Source: Mucilaginibacter sp. (GTDB taxonomy: Bacteria; Bacteroidota; Bacteroidia; Sphingobacteriales; Sphingobacteriaceae). From it: a stretch of 45,964 bases of DNA. The notes below the pieces were generated by a model, which saw nothing but the letters and a program-made list of their open reading frames with translations, ran no database searches and was not told the DNA's origin. A program made the position numbers and the translations under genes. Within the stretch, counting starts at the first letter, position 1. Every line of letters starts with the position of its first letter. The stretch is taken from contig NZ_JAQBOD010000023.1 of NCBI RefSeq assembly GCF_028288205.1, forward strand, positions 1 through 45,964. The letters are read 5' to 3'. This document shows, one piece after another, positions 8,035 to 15,785 of this stretch.

Positions 8035-8106
8035 AGAAAACTTTATTCAACCAAATAAATTAACCTTATTAAACCGTATTTTTAATAAATATCAATCCCT
8101 AACTTG

Positions 8107-8685
8107 ATGAAAAGAATAACACTATTAATTTGTACGGTATTTTCCGCATGCCTGCTACAAGCGTGCCACAGTAATAAAAATAACGAAGGCGATTCGGACG
8201 AGGGTACAACCAATACAGTTATTGATGCCTCAAAAAAAGTTACCATTATAGTTGGAAAGGACGATGCTAAATTTGTAATTGATGTTGCCCAAGGCTGCCT
8301 GGCCGAAATTAAAATAGGCGCGTTAGCCAAACAAAAAGGACAGGATAAACGAATAAAGAACCTCGGCGCTATGATGGTTAAGGACCTTACAAAAGGTAAA
8401 GGCCGATTAGTTGCCCTTGCAAAAGCCAAGAAAATAACCCTGCCCGATTCAATTAGTGCCGATGAGCAAAAGGCTATTGCTGAATTGGCCAAAAAATCAG
8501 GTAAGGAATTTGATCATGCTTATCTGGATAAAATAAGAGTTGATTATAAAAAGGCGCTGGAGCAGTTTCAAAACACATCCAAACACGCTTTTGACCCAGA
8601 GATAAAAGGGTTTGCAGCAAAAAATGTGCTGACCATACAAAGGCATTTAGATTTGATTGATGCAGTGCATGGGAGTATGAGATAG
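8107..8685 (+). CDS. DUF4142 domain lipoprotein
   Basis: This 192-residue protein has a lipoprotein signal peptide ending LLQAC and a low-complexity linker rich in Asn, Asp and Glu. The rest is a helical domain of the DUF4142 type, a ferritin-like bundle. Visible family features are a first helix FVIDVAQGCLAEIKIGALA, a DKRIKNLGAMMVKDL helix and a closing NVLTIQRHLDLID. The role of the family is unknown; members are periplasmic or outer-membrane anchored and common in Bacteroidota. TTG at 8104 is in frame, but ATG 8107 is the natural start. It is transcribed divergently from gcvH and stands alone. Confidence 0.85.
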   Translation: MKRITLLICTVFSACLLQACHSNKNNEGDSDEGTTNTVIDASKKVTIIVGKDDAKFVIDVAQGCLAEIKIGALAKQKGQDKRIKNLGAMMVKDLTKGKGRLVALAKAKKITLPDSISADEQKAIAELAKKSGKEFDHAYLDKIRVDYKKALEQFQNTSKHAFDPEIKGFAAKNVLTIQRHLDLIDAVHGSMR

Positions 8686-8774
8686 TTAACCCGTATCACT
8701 AAAATCCGTATCACCAAAAGACACTAAGATAAACAATTGCGCTATTATCAGAGGTCTCCTCTAAAGTAATCAGC

Positions 8775-9185
8775 TTAATTTGCGTTAAACATTTCTTTTA
8801 TCTTATCAACGCTTAGAGGTTTAGAGATAAAGTTTTTTACCAGTGGATAAGATCTTGCCTTATTTATATCATTGCTAAAAACAGATGAGGATATAATATA
8901 GATCTTGCTTTTACCTAACGGGTCAATATTCAGGCGTTTGTATTCATCTAAAAACTCCCATCCGTTCATAATGGGCATGTTTATATCCAGCAAAATAAAG
9001 TCAGGTAATAAGGAAGGATCGTTTTTTTGTATTTCAACAAGCTCTTCAATAGCAAACCTCCCGTTAAGGCATGCGGATATAGCTGTATTATCCACAGCTT
9101 TTTTTATTAATTTAATTGAAATAAAATTGTTTATTTCATCATCATCCACTAATAAAATACTTACAGGTTTGCTATCGGCATTCAT
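8775..9185 (-). CDS. Single-domain response regulator
   Basis: This is a receiver domain only (136 residues) with no output domain. The acidic pocket is VDDDE (Asp14-16), the phosphoacceptor is Asp67 in LLDINMP, the switch Ser is in IISSS, and the conserved Lys is in FISKPLS. Such CheY/Spo0F-like proteins relay phosphate or act by protein contact. No intact kinase is nearby; the only histidine kinase trace in the window is the decayed one at about 39000. The gene converges on the DUF4142 gene and appears monocistronic. Confidence 0.92.
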   Translation of the reverse strand: MNADSKPVSILLVDDDEINNFISIKLIKKAVDNTAISACLNGRFAIEELVEIQKNDPSLLPDFILLDINMPIMNGWEFLDEYKRLNIDPLGKSKIYIISSSVFSNDINKARSYPLVKNFISKPLSVDKIKEMFNAN

Positions 9186-9383
9186 ATATTAGGTTTATAC
9201 GGACTAAGTTTTAAAAGGTTATTATTCCTATATGTTGTAAATATAAAGAAAAACAAAATTGTTTTATTGGTAATAAATTAACAAAAAACAATAATACATA
9301 AACTTAATTTTAAAAAGGTATAGCGTAAAGCTTTTACTTTTTAAGTAATTATACTGTCAAGCAAATATAATATTAATAAAATA

Positions 9384-9404
9384 AAATGCAATAATGTTGC
9401 ATTT
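9384..9404. promoter_or_regulatory. Perfect inverted-repeat operator, probable Fur-family (Zur/Fur) box
   Basis: AAATGCAA (9384-9391) and TTGCATTT (9397-9404) are exact inverted repeats separated by TAATG. The site lies just upstream of the -7 box of the MerC-like gene. A Fur-family regulator is encoded immediately downstream, so autoregulation is likely. The AT-rich dyad with TGCA/TTGCA arms is like Zur and Fur operators. Which metal is sensed cannot be told from this. Confidence 0.7.
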
Positions 9405-9408
9405 GCGG

Positions 9409-9416
9409 TACCTTTG
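9409..9416 (+). promoter_or_regulatory. -7 box TACCTTTG of merC-fur unit
   Basis: Exact match to TAnnTTTG, five bases before ATG 9421. Transcription would begin at or next to the A of the start codon, so the mRNA may be leaderless. The operator at 9384-9404 covers the -33 side of this promoter. Confidence 0.6.
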
Positions 9417-9420
9417 CAAG

Positions 9421-9876
9421 ATGGCAGCAAAAAAAATGAGATCTAAACTGGATAGCATAGGTATGACGGCTTCTACATTATGTGCTATACATTGCGCTAT
9501 TGTGCCCATGCTAATTACCTTTTTGCCATTGGTTGGATTGGGTTTTTTGACTAACCCATGGTTTGAGTGGGGCATGATTATATTAGCTTTACTGTTAGGC
9601 GTATCATCAATTTTCATGTCATACTTCGGTACCCATCGTAAGGCATTGCCATTATTATTACTGTTTGCAGGTTTTACATTGGTAATAGCCGGCCATATAT
9701 ATTTAAGAGGCTGGATAGAGGCTATTGTTGTACCTGCCGGAGGTTTAACTATAGCTTTTGCACATTTTGTAAATTTTAAATATGTGGGTATATGCAACAA
9801 TAGCAACCAGTTTTTTCATTTAAAACATGCACATAACGAAAAGCATATAGAGGGGGCTAATTCCGCTAATTCTTAG
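9421..9876 (+). CDS. MerC-domain membrane protein
   Basis: This is a small inner-membrane protein of 151 residues with about four membrane spans. It has the MerC-type opening STLCAIHCAIVPMLITFLPL, where the two cysteines of CAIHC lie at the first span, and a second conserved His in AGHIYLRG. The C-terminal tail is His-rich (FFHLKHAHNEKH). MerC proteins were described as mercury importers. In Bacteroidota, copies next to Fur-family genes are more likely tied to zinc or another metal. ATG 9421 is preferred over ATG 9394, because the latter lies inside the operator and upstream of the -7 box. Confidence 0.8.
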   Translation: MAAKKMRSKLDSIGMTASTLCAIHCAIVPMLITFLPLVGLGFLTNPWFEWGMIILALLLGVSSIFMSYFGTHRKALPLLLLFAGFTLVIAGHIYLRGWIEAIVVPAGGLTIAFAHFVNFKYVGICNNSNQFFHLKHAHNEKHIEGANSANS

Positions 9877-9896
9877 TAATTTTGTAAGGATAACCA

Positions 9897-10328
9897 ATGA
9901 ACAATAATCAACAGTTTGAATATTTATTAAAAAGGCACCAGTTAAAACGGACAGAGCCCAGGCTAAGGGTATTGTCATTGCTGTCGGCCAAAAGTGTTGC
10001 TACCTCACAGCCCGACCTGGAAAGTGTTATTGGCGATGTTGACCGGGTTACGCTATACCGGATACTAAGCGCATTCGAGGAAAAGGGCATTATTCATAAA
10101 GTATTTGATTTGAACGGGACCGCTAATTATGCCCTTTGCTCATCAGATTGTGCTGAGCATGATCATCATGACGAGCATTTGCATTTTAATTGTACATCCT
10201 GCAAAAAAGTGTATTGCCTTGATGACCTGGATGTACAACCCGTAAAGCTCCCGGCCGGATTTAAAGTAGAAACATTTAGTTTGAGCGCTACCGGCCTATG
10301 CCCAAAATGCAACAATAAAGAAGCATAA
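9897..10328 (+). CDS. Fur-family metalloregulator
   Basis: This is a 143-residue repressor with an N-terminal winged helix (LKRTEPRLRVLSLL... and recognition helix DRVTLYRILSAFEEKGI) and a C-terminal metal-binding dimer domain. A His-rich HDHHDEHLHF segment is the regulatory metal site. Two CxxC pairs (CTSC near 101 and CPKC near 136) form the structural zinc site. It follows the MerC-like gene by 20 bases, and the dyad operator upstream of that gene is its probable target. The His-rich site suits Zur or Fur; I cannot tell which. Confidence 0.92.
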   Translation: MNNNQQFEYLLKRHQLKRTEPRLRVLSLLSAKSVATSQPDLESVIGDVDRVTLYRILSAFEEKGIIHKVFDLNGTANYALCSSDCAEHDHHDEHLHFNCTSCKKVYCLDDLDVQPVKLPAGFKVETFSLSATGLCPKCNNKEA

Positions 10329-10347
10329 ATTATACCCTATCGGCTAA

Positions 10348-11172
10348 ATGAATAAAACCACCAGGAGTTTACAGATACTACTAAACAGTGCATTGCTGGT
10401 ATTATTCATCTTATTAAACTCATTTACTAACCCGCAAGATTCTTCAAAAAAAGGCACTTTCCGTTTTAAAACAGTGGTGATAGATGCCGGCCATGGCGGT
10501 AAGGACCCCGGCACGCATGGCCTGCACATTACCGAAAAAACGGTGGCGCTATCTATCGCCAAAAAACTACGCAGGGCAATGCAGGAACAAATGAGCAGTG
10601 TTAATGTGATAATGACGCGCGCTGATGATACTTTTATACCGCTGGATAGAAGATCAGAGATTGCCAATGCGAATAATGGCAATTTATTTATTTCTATCCA
10701 TTGTAATTCATCACCAGAGGGTACGGGCTATAGCGGTCATAAACAAAAAGGCACTATGATGCTGGTATATGGTTACCACCGTGTTAAAGAACAACTGGAA
10801 GCCATTCGCGAAAACTCCTCTATCCTGATTGAAAAAGATTATCAGACAAAGTATAAAAGCTATGACGAGAACGACCCGGTAAACCGCATTTTGCTAAACG
10901 CTTACATGCAAAAATACCGTAAGCAAAGCATCTTATTTGGCGATCTGCTTAATAAAGAATTTAAAACCGAAGGCAGGCAAACCATCGGTGTAAAAGAACA
11001 GGGCATATTGGTTTTGGCCCACAGCGCCATGCCGGCAGTAATGATAGAAACCGGCTTTATTAATAACCCTGCTGATGAAGATTACCTTATATCAGACGCC
11101 GGCCAGGATGAAATTGTACAAGTAATAATGAATGCGCTTAAAGAGTATAAGGTTAAGACGGCGGTGCAGTAG
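10348..11172 (+). CDS. N-acetylmuramoyl-L-alanine amidase (Amidase_3)
   Basis: This 274-residue enzyme cleaves the bond between MurNAc and the stem peptide in the periplasm. An N-terminal hydrophobic segment (about 8-26) acts as signal or anchor. The zinc-binding set of the family is complete: His49 in VIDAGHGGKDPG, Glu63 in HITEKTVAL, His in FISIHCNSSP, and the catalytic Glu in PAVMIETGFINNP. An insertion after the third motif (about 130-205), with KQKGTMMLVYGYHRVKEQ and the NRILLN helix, is typical of AmiC-like autoinhibitory regions. No LysM or SPOR domain is present. It follows the Fur-family gene by 19 bases and may share its message. Confidence 0.93.
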   Translation: MNKTTRSLQILLNSALLVLFILLNSFTNPQDSSKKGTFRFKTVVIDAGHGGKDPGTHGLHITEKTVALSIAKKLRRAMQEQMSSVNVIMTRADDTFIPLDRRSEIANANNGNLFISIHCNSSPEGTGYSGHKQKGTMMLVYGYHRVKEQLEAIRENSSILIEKDYQTKYKSYDENDPVNRILLNAYMQKYRKQSILFGDLLNKEFKTEGRQTIGVKEQGILVLAHSAMPAVMIETGFINNPADEDYLISDAGQDEIVQVIMNALKEYKVKTAVQ

Positions 11173-11179
11173 CCTAGGC

Positions 11180-11248
11180 GATTACTCACCGGTCTACGCT
11201 TCGCCGAAGAGAGGGTCGACGAGCATAGCGATGTCGGGGTGAGTAATC
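11180..11248. repeat. REP-like hairpin
   Basis: GATTACTCACC (11180-11190) and GGTGAGTAATC (11238-11248) are perfect inverted arms. The interior contains CTTCGCCGAAGAGAGGGTCG, wording common in dispersed Mucilaginibacter intergenic repeats. It sits eight bases after the amidase stop and may act as terminator or mRNA stabiliser. Confidence 0.65.
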
Positions 11249-11314
11249 ACCGCAAGCTTAACAAAGCGATAAAGTATATGAATAGATTAATCAATTATTA
11301 AAACCAATATAACC

Positions 11315-11515
11315 ATGGATGAATTTGATAAAGCAATTGTACAAATAGGCATAAATAACTCCAGTGAAATAAACGGAGACCTGAAGGATTATTTCACTGT
11401 TATAAAAAAAGAAAACGGCACCTATAACTTAAAATGGGAAAAAGCCATTTCTACACATATACGGCATAAAGTTTCTGCTTTGGTTAAGAAGTATTATGTG
11501 CCGGAGGTTTTATAA
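11315..11515 (+). CDS. Small hypothetical protein, 66 residues
   Basis: The frame from ATG 11315 encodes a soluble, mixed-charge 66-residue protein starting MDEFDKAIVQIG and ending KKYYVPEVL, with no signal peptide or membrane segment. It is preceded by an AT-rich leader after the REP-like hairpin and stands alone before the riboswitch promoter. Codon use resembles its neighbours. I do not recognise the family. A chance frame is possible, but no competing gene covers the region. Confidence 0.5.
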   Translation: MDEFDKAIVQIGINNSSEINGDLKDYFTVIKKENGTYNLKWEKAISTHIRHKVSALVKKYYVPEVL

Positions 11516-11557
11516 TGTTGACCGGGATTAATATGTTTCTTATTTAAATTTAATCCC

Positions 11558-11565
11558 TAACTTTG
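11558..11565 (+). promoter_or_regulatory. -7 box of the fluoride-responsive gene
   Basis: TAACTTTG matches TAnnTTTG exactly. Transcription would start near 11570, only a few bases before the riboswitch begins, which supports both calls. Confidence 0.65.
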
Positions 11566-11573
11566 ATTTCAAC

Positions 11574-11631
11574 AAACGGAAATGGTGTCTTCCGACTCAA
11601 CCGCCCTAAAAAAGCTGATGGCGCCTACAAA
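11574..11631 (+). ncRNA. Fluoride riboswitch (crcB motif)
   Basis: The sequence follows the crcB consensus. P1 is GGAA/TTCC around ATGGTGTC (11578-11593). The AACCGCC linker is at 11599-11605. GCTGATGGCGCCTAC closes the motif (11614-11628), giving the conserved GCTGATG and CCTAC elements of the pseudoknotted core. It lies between the promoter at 11558 and a ClC-type gene of the class that exports fluoride. Binding of fluoride is expected to turn the gene on. Confidence 0.85.
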
Positions 11632-11672
11632 AATTTATTAACCCGCGGCATAGCCGTGCTTATTTTTGTAGG
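11624..11672 (+). promoter_or_regulatory. Expression platform hairpin of fluoride riboswitch
   Basis: CCTACAAAAAT (11624-11634) is exactly complementary to ATTTTTGTAGG (11662-11672), with an inner CGGC/GCCG stem in the loop. The 5' arm reuses the CCTAC of the aptamer, so ligand binding and this hairpin exclude each other. No T-run follows. The hairpin ends eight bases before the ATG, pointing to control of translation start, though transcription control is not excluded. Confidence 0.7.
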
Positions 11673-11680
11673 ATATAATC

Positions 11681-13054
11681 ATGAACAAAATATTTACCGC
11701 CACACACTTAACTACCCTAAAACATTTAATCCGCTGGACGTTGATCACGCTACCCATAGCAATTGCTATAGGCAGTATGGTGACCCTGTTTTTATGGCTG
11801 CTTACCTGGGCCGTACATTTCCGCTTTGCTCATCCCGAAATCTTATATGCACTGCCTTTGGCCGGTATAGCCATTTACTTCACCTATAAATATTATGGTA
11901 AATCATCTGATAAAGGAAATAACCTCATCATGGACGAAATACATGAGCCCGGTGGCGGCGTGCCTAAGCGCATGGCACCACTGGTATTATTAGCTACTGT
12001 TGTTACGCACTTGTTTGGCGGATCGGCAGGGCGCGAGGGTACGGCTGTGCAAATGGGGGGCAGTATTGCGCAATTATTCAGCAACTGGTTTAAATTAAGT
12101 GCTGCCGATACCCGTATTATACTTACCGCGGGCATAGCAGCAGGGTTCGGGGCGGTATTTGGCACACCCCTAACCGGGGCCATATTTGCTATGGAGGTGT
12201 TAACGCTGGGGCGCATTCAATATAATGCCTTGATACCCTGCCTGGTTGCAGGCATAGTGGGCGATATAACCGTTGCGGCATGGGGCATTCATCACACCGC
12301 CTATCATATTGATATTGTACCGGCTGGTCAGCATTTGTTTGCCGATTATTTGCCGTTTGATTTGTTGCTGCTGGCTAAAGTTATTGTAGCATCCATAGCA
12401 TTTGGGTTAACCAGTTTGCTATTTGCAGAATCTGTTCATGGCGTTAAAAACCTTTTCAATAAATTCATCTTCCCAAAGTGGGCCATACCGGCATTGGGCG
12501 GATTAATGATTATAGCGCTAACATTTATTATTGGCAAACCTGATTATTTAAGTTTAGGGGTAGATGCAGAACATGCGGGAGCGGTTACCATACCATCGGC
12601 CTTTACTGCCGGTGGCGCCGATACCTGGAGCTGGCTATGGAAAACGATTTATACAACTATAACTCTGGGCACGGGTTTTAAAGGCGGCGAGGTAACCCCG
12701 TTGTTTTATATTGGTGCAACGCTGGGCAATACCTTATCTGTATTAATGAATGCACCCGTTAGTTTGTTTGCCGCGTTGGGCTTCATTGCAGTTTTTGCCG
12801 GGGCAACCAACACACCATTGGCTTGTACTATTATGGGTATTGAGCTTTTTGGTGGTGAGTATACTTTGTTTTTTGCGATTGCTTGTTTTACGGCTTATTT
12901 TTTCAGTGGTAACTCGGGTATATACAGCGCGCAACGAATTGCTGTCCCTAAAATTTTTGAGGAGAAATCGCCGGGCAAAATTATTTCCGGCACAAGCAGT
13001 AAAAGACGAAATTATCTGCAGGGAAAATTGGTAAAGTATAAGATAACTAAATAG
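11681..13054 (+). CDS. ClC-family fluoride/proton antiporter-type channel protein
   Basis: This 457-residue membrane protein has the ClC fold. Visible motifs are GGSAGREGTAVQMGGSI (the GREGP motif, with Thr for Pro), GFGAVFGTPLTGAIFAMEVL (GxFxxP-like) and GFKGGEVTPLFYIGATLGN (third conserved loop). The gating Glu of GREG is kept. GREGT is typical of the CLC-F branch, which moves fluoride out of the cell in exchange for protons. The upstream fluoride riboswitch agrees strongly. The gene is monocistronic. A plain chloride channel is the alternative, but the riboswitch makes it unlikely. Confidence 0.92.
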   Translation: MNKIFTATHLTTLKHLIRWTLITLPIAIAIGSMVTLFLWLLTWAVHFRFAHPEILYALPLAGIAIYFTYKYYGKSSDKGNNLIMDEIHEPGGGVPKRMAPLVLLATVVTHLFGGSAGREGTAVQMGGSIAQLFSNWFKLSAADTRIILTAGIAAGFGAVFGTPLTGAIFAMEVLTLGRIQYNALIPCLVAGIVGDITVAAWGIHHTAYHIDIVPAGQHLFADYLPFDLLLLAKVIVASIAFGLTSLLFAESVHGVKNLFNKFIFPKWAIPALGGLMIIALTFIIGKPDYLSLGVDAEHAGAVTIPSAFTAGGADTWSWLWKTIYTTITLGTGFKGGEVTPLFYIGATLGNTLSVLMNAPVSLFAALGFIAVFAGATNTPLACTIMGIELFGGEYTLFFAIACFTAYFFSGNSGIYSAQRIAVPKIFEEKSPGKIISGTSSKRRNYLQGKLVKYKITK

Positions 13055-13124
13055 AAGTGATCACTTTATCTCTTCTATCATGCCGAATTTATTTTTGTTA
13101 CTTTGTTACTAATAGATTGATAGC

Positions 13125-14240
13125 ATGAGCTCTCCAAAACAAATTATTGAACGCTTATTTAATGCCGCCGGGATCAAAATAAATGGCAATGACCCCTGGG
13201 ACATAAGGGTGAATAATGAAAAAATATATAACCGTATCCTTAGCAAAAATTCTTTGGGAATGGGCGAGGGTTATATGGAAGGCTGGTGGGACTGCGATGA
13301 TCTGGACGGTTTTTTTTTCAGGATACTGGCAAATCAAATGGACAGTAAGATCCCCATTGATATAGGTACAGTATTAACCGTATTAAAAGCACGTTTATTT
13401 AACCAACAAACTAAGGAGAAAGCAAAAGAAGTAGCCTATAAGCATTATAATATTGGTAATGACCTTTATAAAAAAATGCTGGATAAACGGATGATATACT
13501 CCTGCGGATACTGGGAGAACGCGCAAACTTTAGATGAGGCCCAGGAAGCAAAGCTCGACCTGATATGCCGTAAACTAAAGTTAGAAAGCGGTATGCGCCT
13601 GTTAGATGTTGGCTGCGGTTGGGGTGGTTTGGCTAAGTACGCCGCCGAAAAGTATGCCGTATCAGTAGTTGGTGTAACCCTATCAGAACCACAGGCGGTA
13701 ATTGCCCGCGAAATTAACAAGGGGTTACCGGTTGATATAAGGGTGCAGGATTACCGCGATTTGAATGAACAGTTTGACAGGATAGTTTCGGTAGGTATGT
13801 TTGAGCATGTTGGTTATAAAAACTACAGCGCATTCATGAAAAAAATTTCAGTGAATTTAACAACCGACGGCATTTTTCTCCTGCATACCATAGGCGGCAA
13901 TACAACGGAAACGAGTACCGACCCATGGATAAACAAATACATTTTTCCTAACGGCATGCGGCCATCTGCCAAACAAATAACAACCGCTATCGAGCCTGTA
14001 TTTGTGTTGGAAGACTGGCATAACTTCGGTTTATACTATGACCGCACACTGGTAGAATGGCTAAAGAATTTCGAGCAGGGTTGGCCAGCTATAAGCAAAG
14101 ATTACGATAATACCTTTTACCGCATGTGGCGATATTACCTGACCGTAAGCGCCGTATCATTCCGCGTACGCAAAAACCAACTTTGGCAAATAGTTTTAAC
14201 TAAACAGAGTAGTTTACGAGGATATCAATCTGTTAGGTAA
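13125..14240 (+). CDS. cfa: Cyclopropane-fatty-acyl-phospholipid synthase
   Basis: This 371-residue enzyme transfers a methylene group from SAM to double bonds of membrane phospholipid acyl chains. The N-terminal lipid-binding domain contains GMGEGYMEGWWDCDDLDGFFF. The catalytic domain has HYNIGNDLY, YSCGYW, the SAM loop LLDVGCGWGGLAKY, SVGMFEHVGYKNY and a C-terminal YYLTVSAVSFRVRKNQLWQ. Length and motifs are normal for the family. A near -7 box TTACTTTG lies at 13098-13105, about 20 bases before the ATG, giving an independent transcript. It precedes the ebo cluster but is separated from it by 316 bases with their own promoter. Confidence 0.95.
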   Translation: MSSPKQIIERLFNAAGIKINGNDPWDIRVNNEKIYNRILSKNSLGMGEGYMEGWWDCDDLDGFFFRILANQMDSKIPIDIGTVLTVLKARLFNQQTKEKAKEVAYKHYNIGNDLYKKMLDKRMIYSCGYWENAQTLDEAQEAKLDLICRKLKLESGMRLLDVGCGWGGLAKYAAEKYAVSVVGVTLSEPQAVIAREINKGLPVDIRVQDYRDLNEQFDRIVSVGMFEHVGYKNYSAFMKKISVNLTTDGIFLLHTIGGNTTETSTDPWINKYIFPNGMRPSAKQITTAIEPVFVLEDWHNFGLYYDRTLVEWLKNFEQGWPAISKDYDNTFYRMWRYYLTVSAVSFRVRKNQLWQIVLTKQSSLRGYQSVR

Positions 14241-14475
14241 AAAAGCAAGTTATTCTAAAATAACTTTATTAATTGCAACCTCCATTTCGTCAGAATAGCC
14301 CTGATTTATCTATCAGGAAGTCCCGGTAGGCGAAAATTACAAAACGGATATAGCTGCGTTGAAAAGCAGAATAAAATAAAGAAGTGTACCAAGGTATACC
14401 AGGGTGTATTAACGTGTGCGTGGTACAGTACACTATCAAAATAGCCTATTCTTAACGTTTTACCTCAACTTGTAA
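14241..14475. other. Gap without a clear gene
   Basis: No gene with a start is seen between cfa and the ebo promoter. A short open stretch without a start codon (14305-14379, ending ALKSRIK) may be a remnant. The segment 14381-14435 has repeated GTGTAC/GGTATACC/GGTACAGTACAC words that pair imperfectly. Confidence 0.4.
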
Positions 14476-14504
14476 TTGCTTTTTTACAGAATACCTTACA
14501 TTTG
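14476..14504 (+). promoter_or_regulatory. Promoter of TMEM220-ebo operon
   Basis: TTG (14476-14478) lies 18 bases before an exact -7 box TACATTTG (14497-14504). The start would be near 14509, giving a leader of about 48 bases to ATG 14557. It is the only good promoter seen before eboA. Confidence 0.6.
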
Positions 14505-14556
14505 TGCGGTAATTTTACCTGCTCATAAACCCGGTATATTTTAAAAATTATTAGTC

Positions 14557-14931
14557 ATGATCTTCATAATTGTTAATGTTGTTTTTTGCTTGTCGTTTTT
14601 GGTATTTGCTTACCTGAATCTGAACGATATTGATTGGTACCTTTGGGTGCCTATATATGTTGCTGTGGCCGCATGCTGCGGATTAGCTGTTTTTGGTAAG
14701 TATTACCCATCGGTTTATTTAGGATTGATTGCTTTTTACCTTATTTATGCCGTGATCCTGTTTTTTGCCAAAGACGGCGTGCGCGACTGGATAGTAAAAT
14801 ACAAACAGCCAAGCCTGGTAGAAACCATGCAGGCCGAAAAACCTTTCATTGAAAACACCCGCGAGTTTTTTGGCCTGCTCATTATATCCGCAGCGCTGAT
14901 TATTGATTATTTGGTGGTGATGCATGTATAA
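14557..14931 (+). CDS. TMEM220-like membrane protein
   Basis: This 124-residue protein has four predicted membrane segments (about 1-19, 28-46, 51-69, 103-121). The pattern FAYLNLNDIDWYLWVPIY and KYYPSVYLGLIAFYLIY is that of the transmembrane 220 family, named after a human protein of unknown role. A short loop DWIVKYKQPSLVETMQAEKP lies between the third and fourth spans. Its last bases contain the ATG of eboA (overlap of eight bases), so it is translationally coupled to the ebo genes. The promoter at 14476 lies in front of it. A shared role with ebo products is inferred from this coupling. Confidence 0.82.
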   Translation: MIFIIVNVVFCLSFLVFAYLNLNDIDWYLWVPIYVAVAACCGLAVFGKYYPSVYLGLIAFYLIYAVILFFAKDGVRDWIVKYKQPSLVETMQAEKPFIENTREFFGLLIISAALIIDYLVVMHV

Positions 14932-15772
14932 TTACAAAGTGGAAGAGATCAGGCCAATAATAAAGGATATCATCCGGGCCAATGTTGTGCCCGATATTTT
15001 GAATTGGCTGGAAGAGGAACGTGCGTTAAATACTTCGTTTGTTTTGCTGCCGCGAAAAACGGGTAAGGCAATTATAAATATTAACAAAGAGCAAACGGAA
15101 CAGCTAAATACCATCATCCCCGGGTTTTCTGTAGGTGGCTGGAGCATAGACAGATTGGGACGCGCTTACCTCCTGTTGAATTTAGATGCCGCCAATAAAA
15201 GCGAATATTTCCGCAAAATAGAAAGCTTGTTTTTAGCCGCCGAGATGGGGGAATTAGTCGCGCTGTACTCAACTTTGCCATTGCTGGCTTACCCCGAGAT
15301 ATGGGTTAAAAGGTGTTCGGAAGGTATACGTAGCAATATTGGGTCTGTACTTGAAGCTATTATGTATCAAAATCCTTATCCCGCCCAAAACCTTGATCAA
15401 AGCGCCTGGAACCAGTTGGTGCTGAAAGCATTTTTTACCGATAAGGAAGTTGGCAAAATAATAGGTATTGATAGCCGTGCAAATAAAGAGCTGGCCTACA
15501 TACTAAGTGATTACGCTCACGAACGCTGGGCCGCCAAACGCGAAGTAAATCCGAATTTGTGGAGATTAGTTGGTAAATTTATTGACGATAAACTTTTTGA
15601 AGATATAAAACGCCTGTTTGATGACGGCAATTTGGTTGACAGGAAAGCCGGGGCATTGGCTATATCCGCATCAAACTACCAGCCTGCAGCAGCGTTATTA
15701 AATAAATACCCCGAGCTGTCAACAGCAATTGAAAACAAGAAATTAAGCTGGGACACTTTAACCGGCAAATAA
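14924..15772 (+). CDS. eboA: EboA-family protein
   Basis: This 282-residue, mostly helical protein has no signal peptide or membrane span. It matches EboA by position as first gene of an eboA-F set and by features such as IIPGFSVGGWSIDRLGRAYLLL, LYSTLPLLAYPEIWVKRCSEGIRSN, VLEAIMYQNPYPA and LKAFFTDKEVGKI. The biochemical role of EboA is unknown. The cluster is needed for export of a scytonemin precursor in Nostoc, and relatives occur in Pseudomonas (nematode-repellent edb genes) and in eustigmatophyte plastids. It overlaps the TMEM220-like gene and lies 13 bases before eboB. Confidence 0.92.
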   Translation: MYNYKVEEIRPIIKDIIRANVVPDILNWLEEERALNTSFVLLPRKTGKAIININKEQTEQLNTIIPGFSVGGWSIDRLGRAYLLLNLDAANKSEYFRKIESLFLAAEMGELVALYSTLPLLAYPEIWVKRCSEGIRSNIGSVLEAIMYQNPYPAQNLDQSAWNQLVLKAFFTDKEVGKIIGIDSRANKELAYILSDYAHERWAAKREVNPNLWRLVGKFIDDKLFEDIKRLFDDGNLVDRKAGALAISASNYQPAAALLNKYPELSTAIENKKLSWDTLTGK

Positions 15773-15785
15773 AATATAGAAAGAT

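Noticed and set aside
9394..9420. Upstream start for the MerC-like protein
   Set aside because: ATG 9394 lies inside the operator dyad and before the -7 box, so it would not be on the mRNA.
11563..11889. 108-residue protein over the riboswitch
   Set aside because: It covers the fluoride aptamer and the start of the ClC gene in another frame; it is a shadow.
14305..14379. Short open stretch ending ALKSRIK
   Set aside because: It has no start codon and is only 24 residues; it may be a remnant but cannot be assigned.
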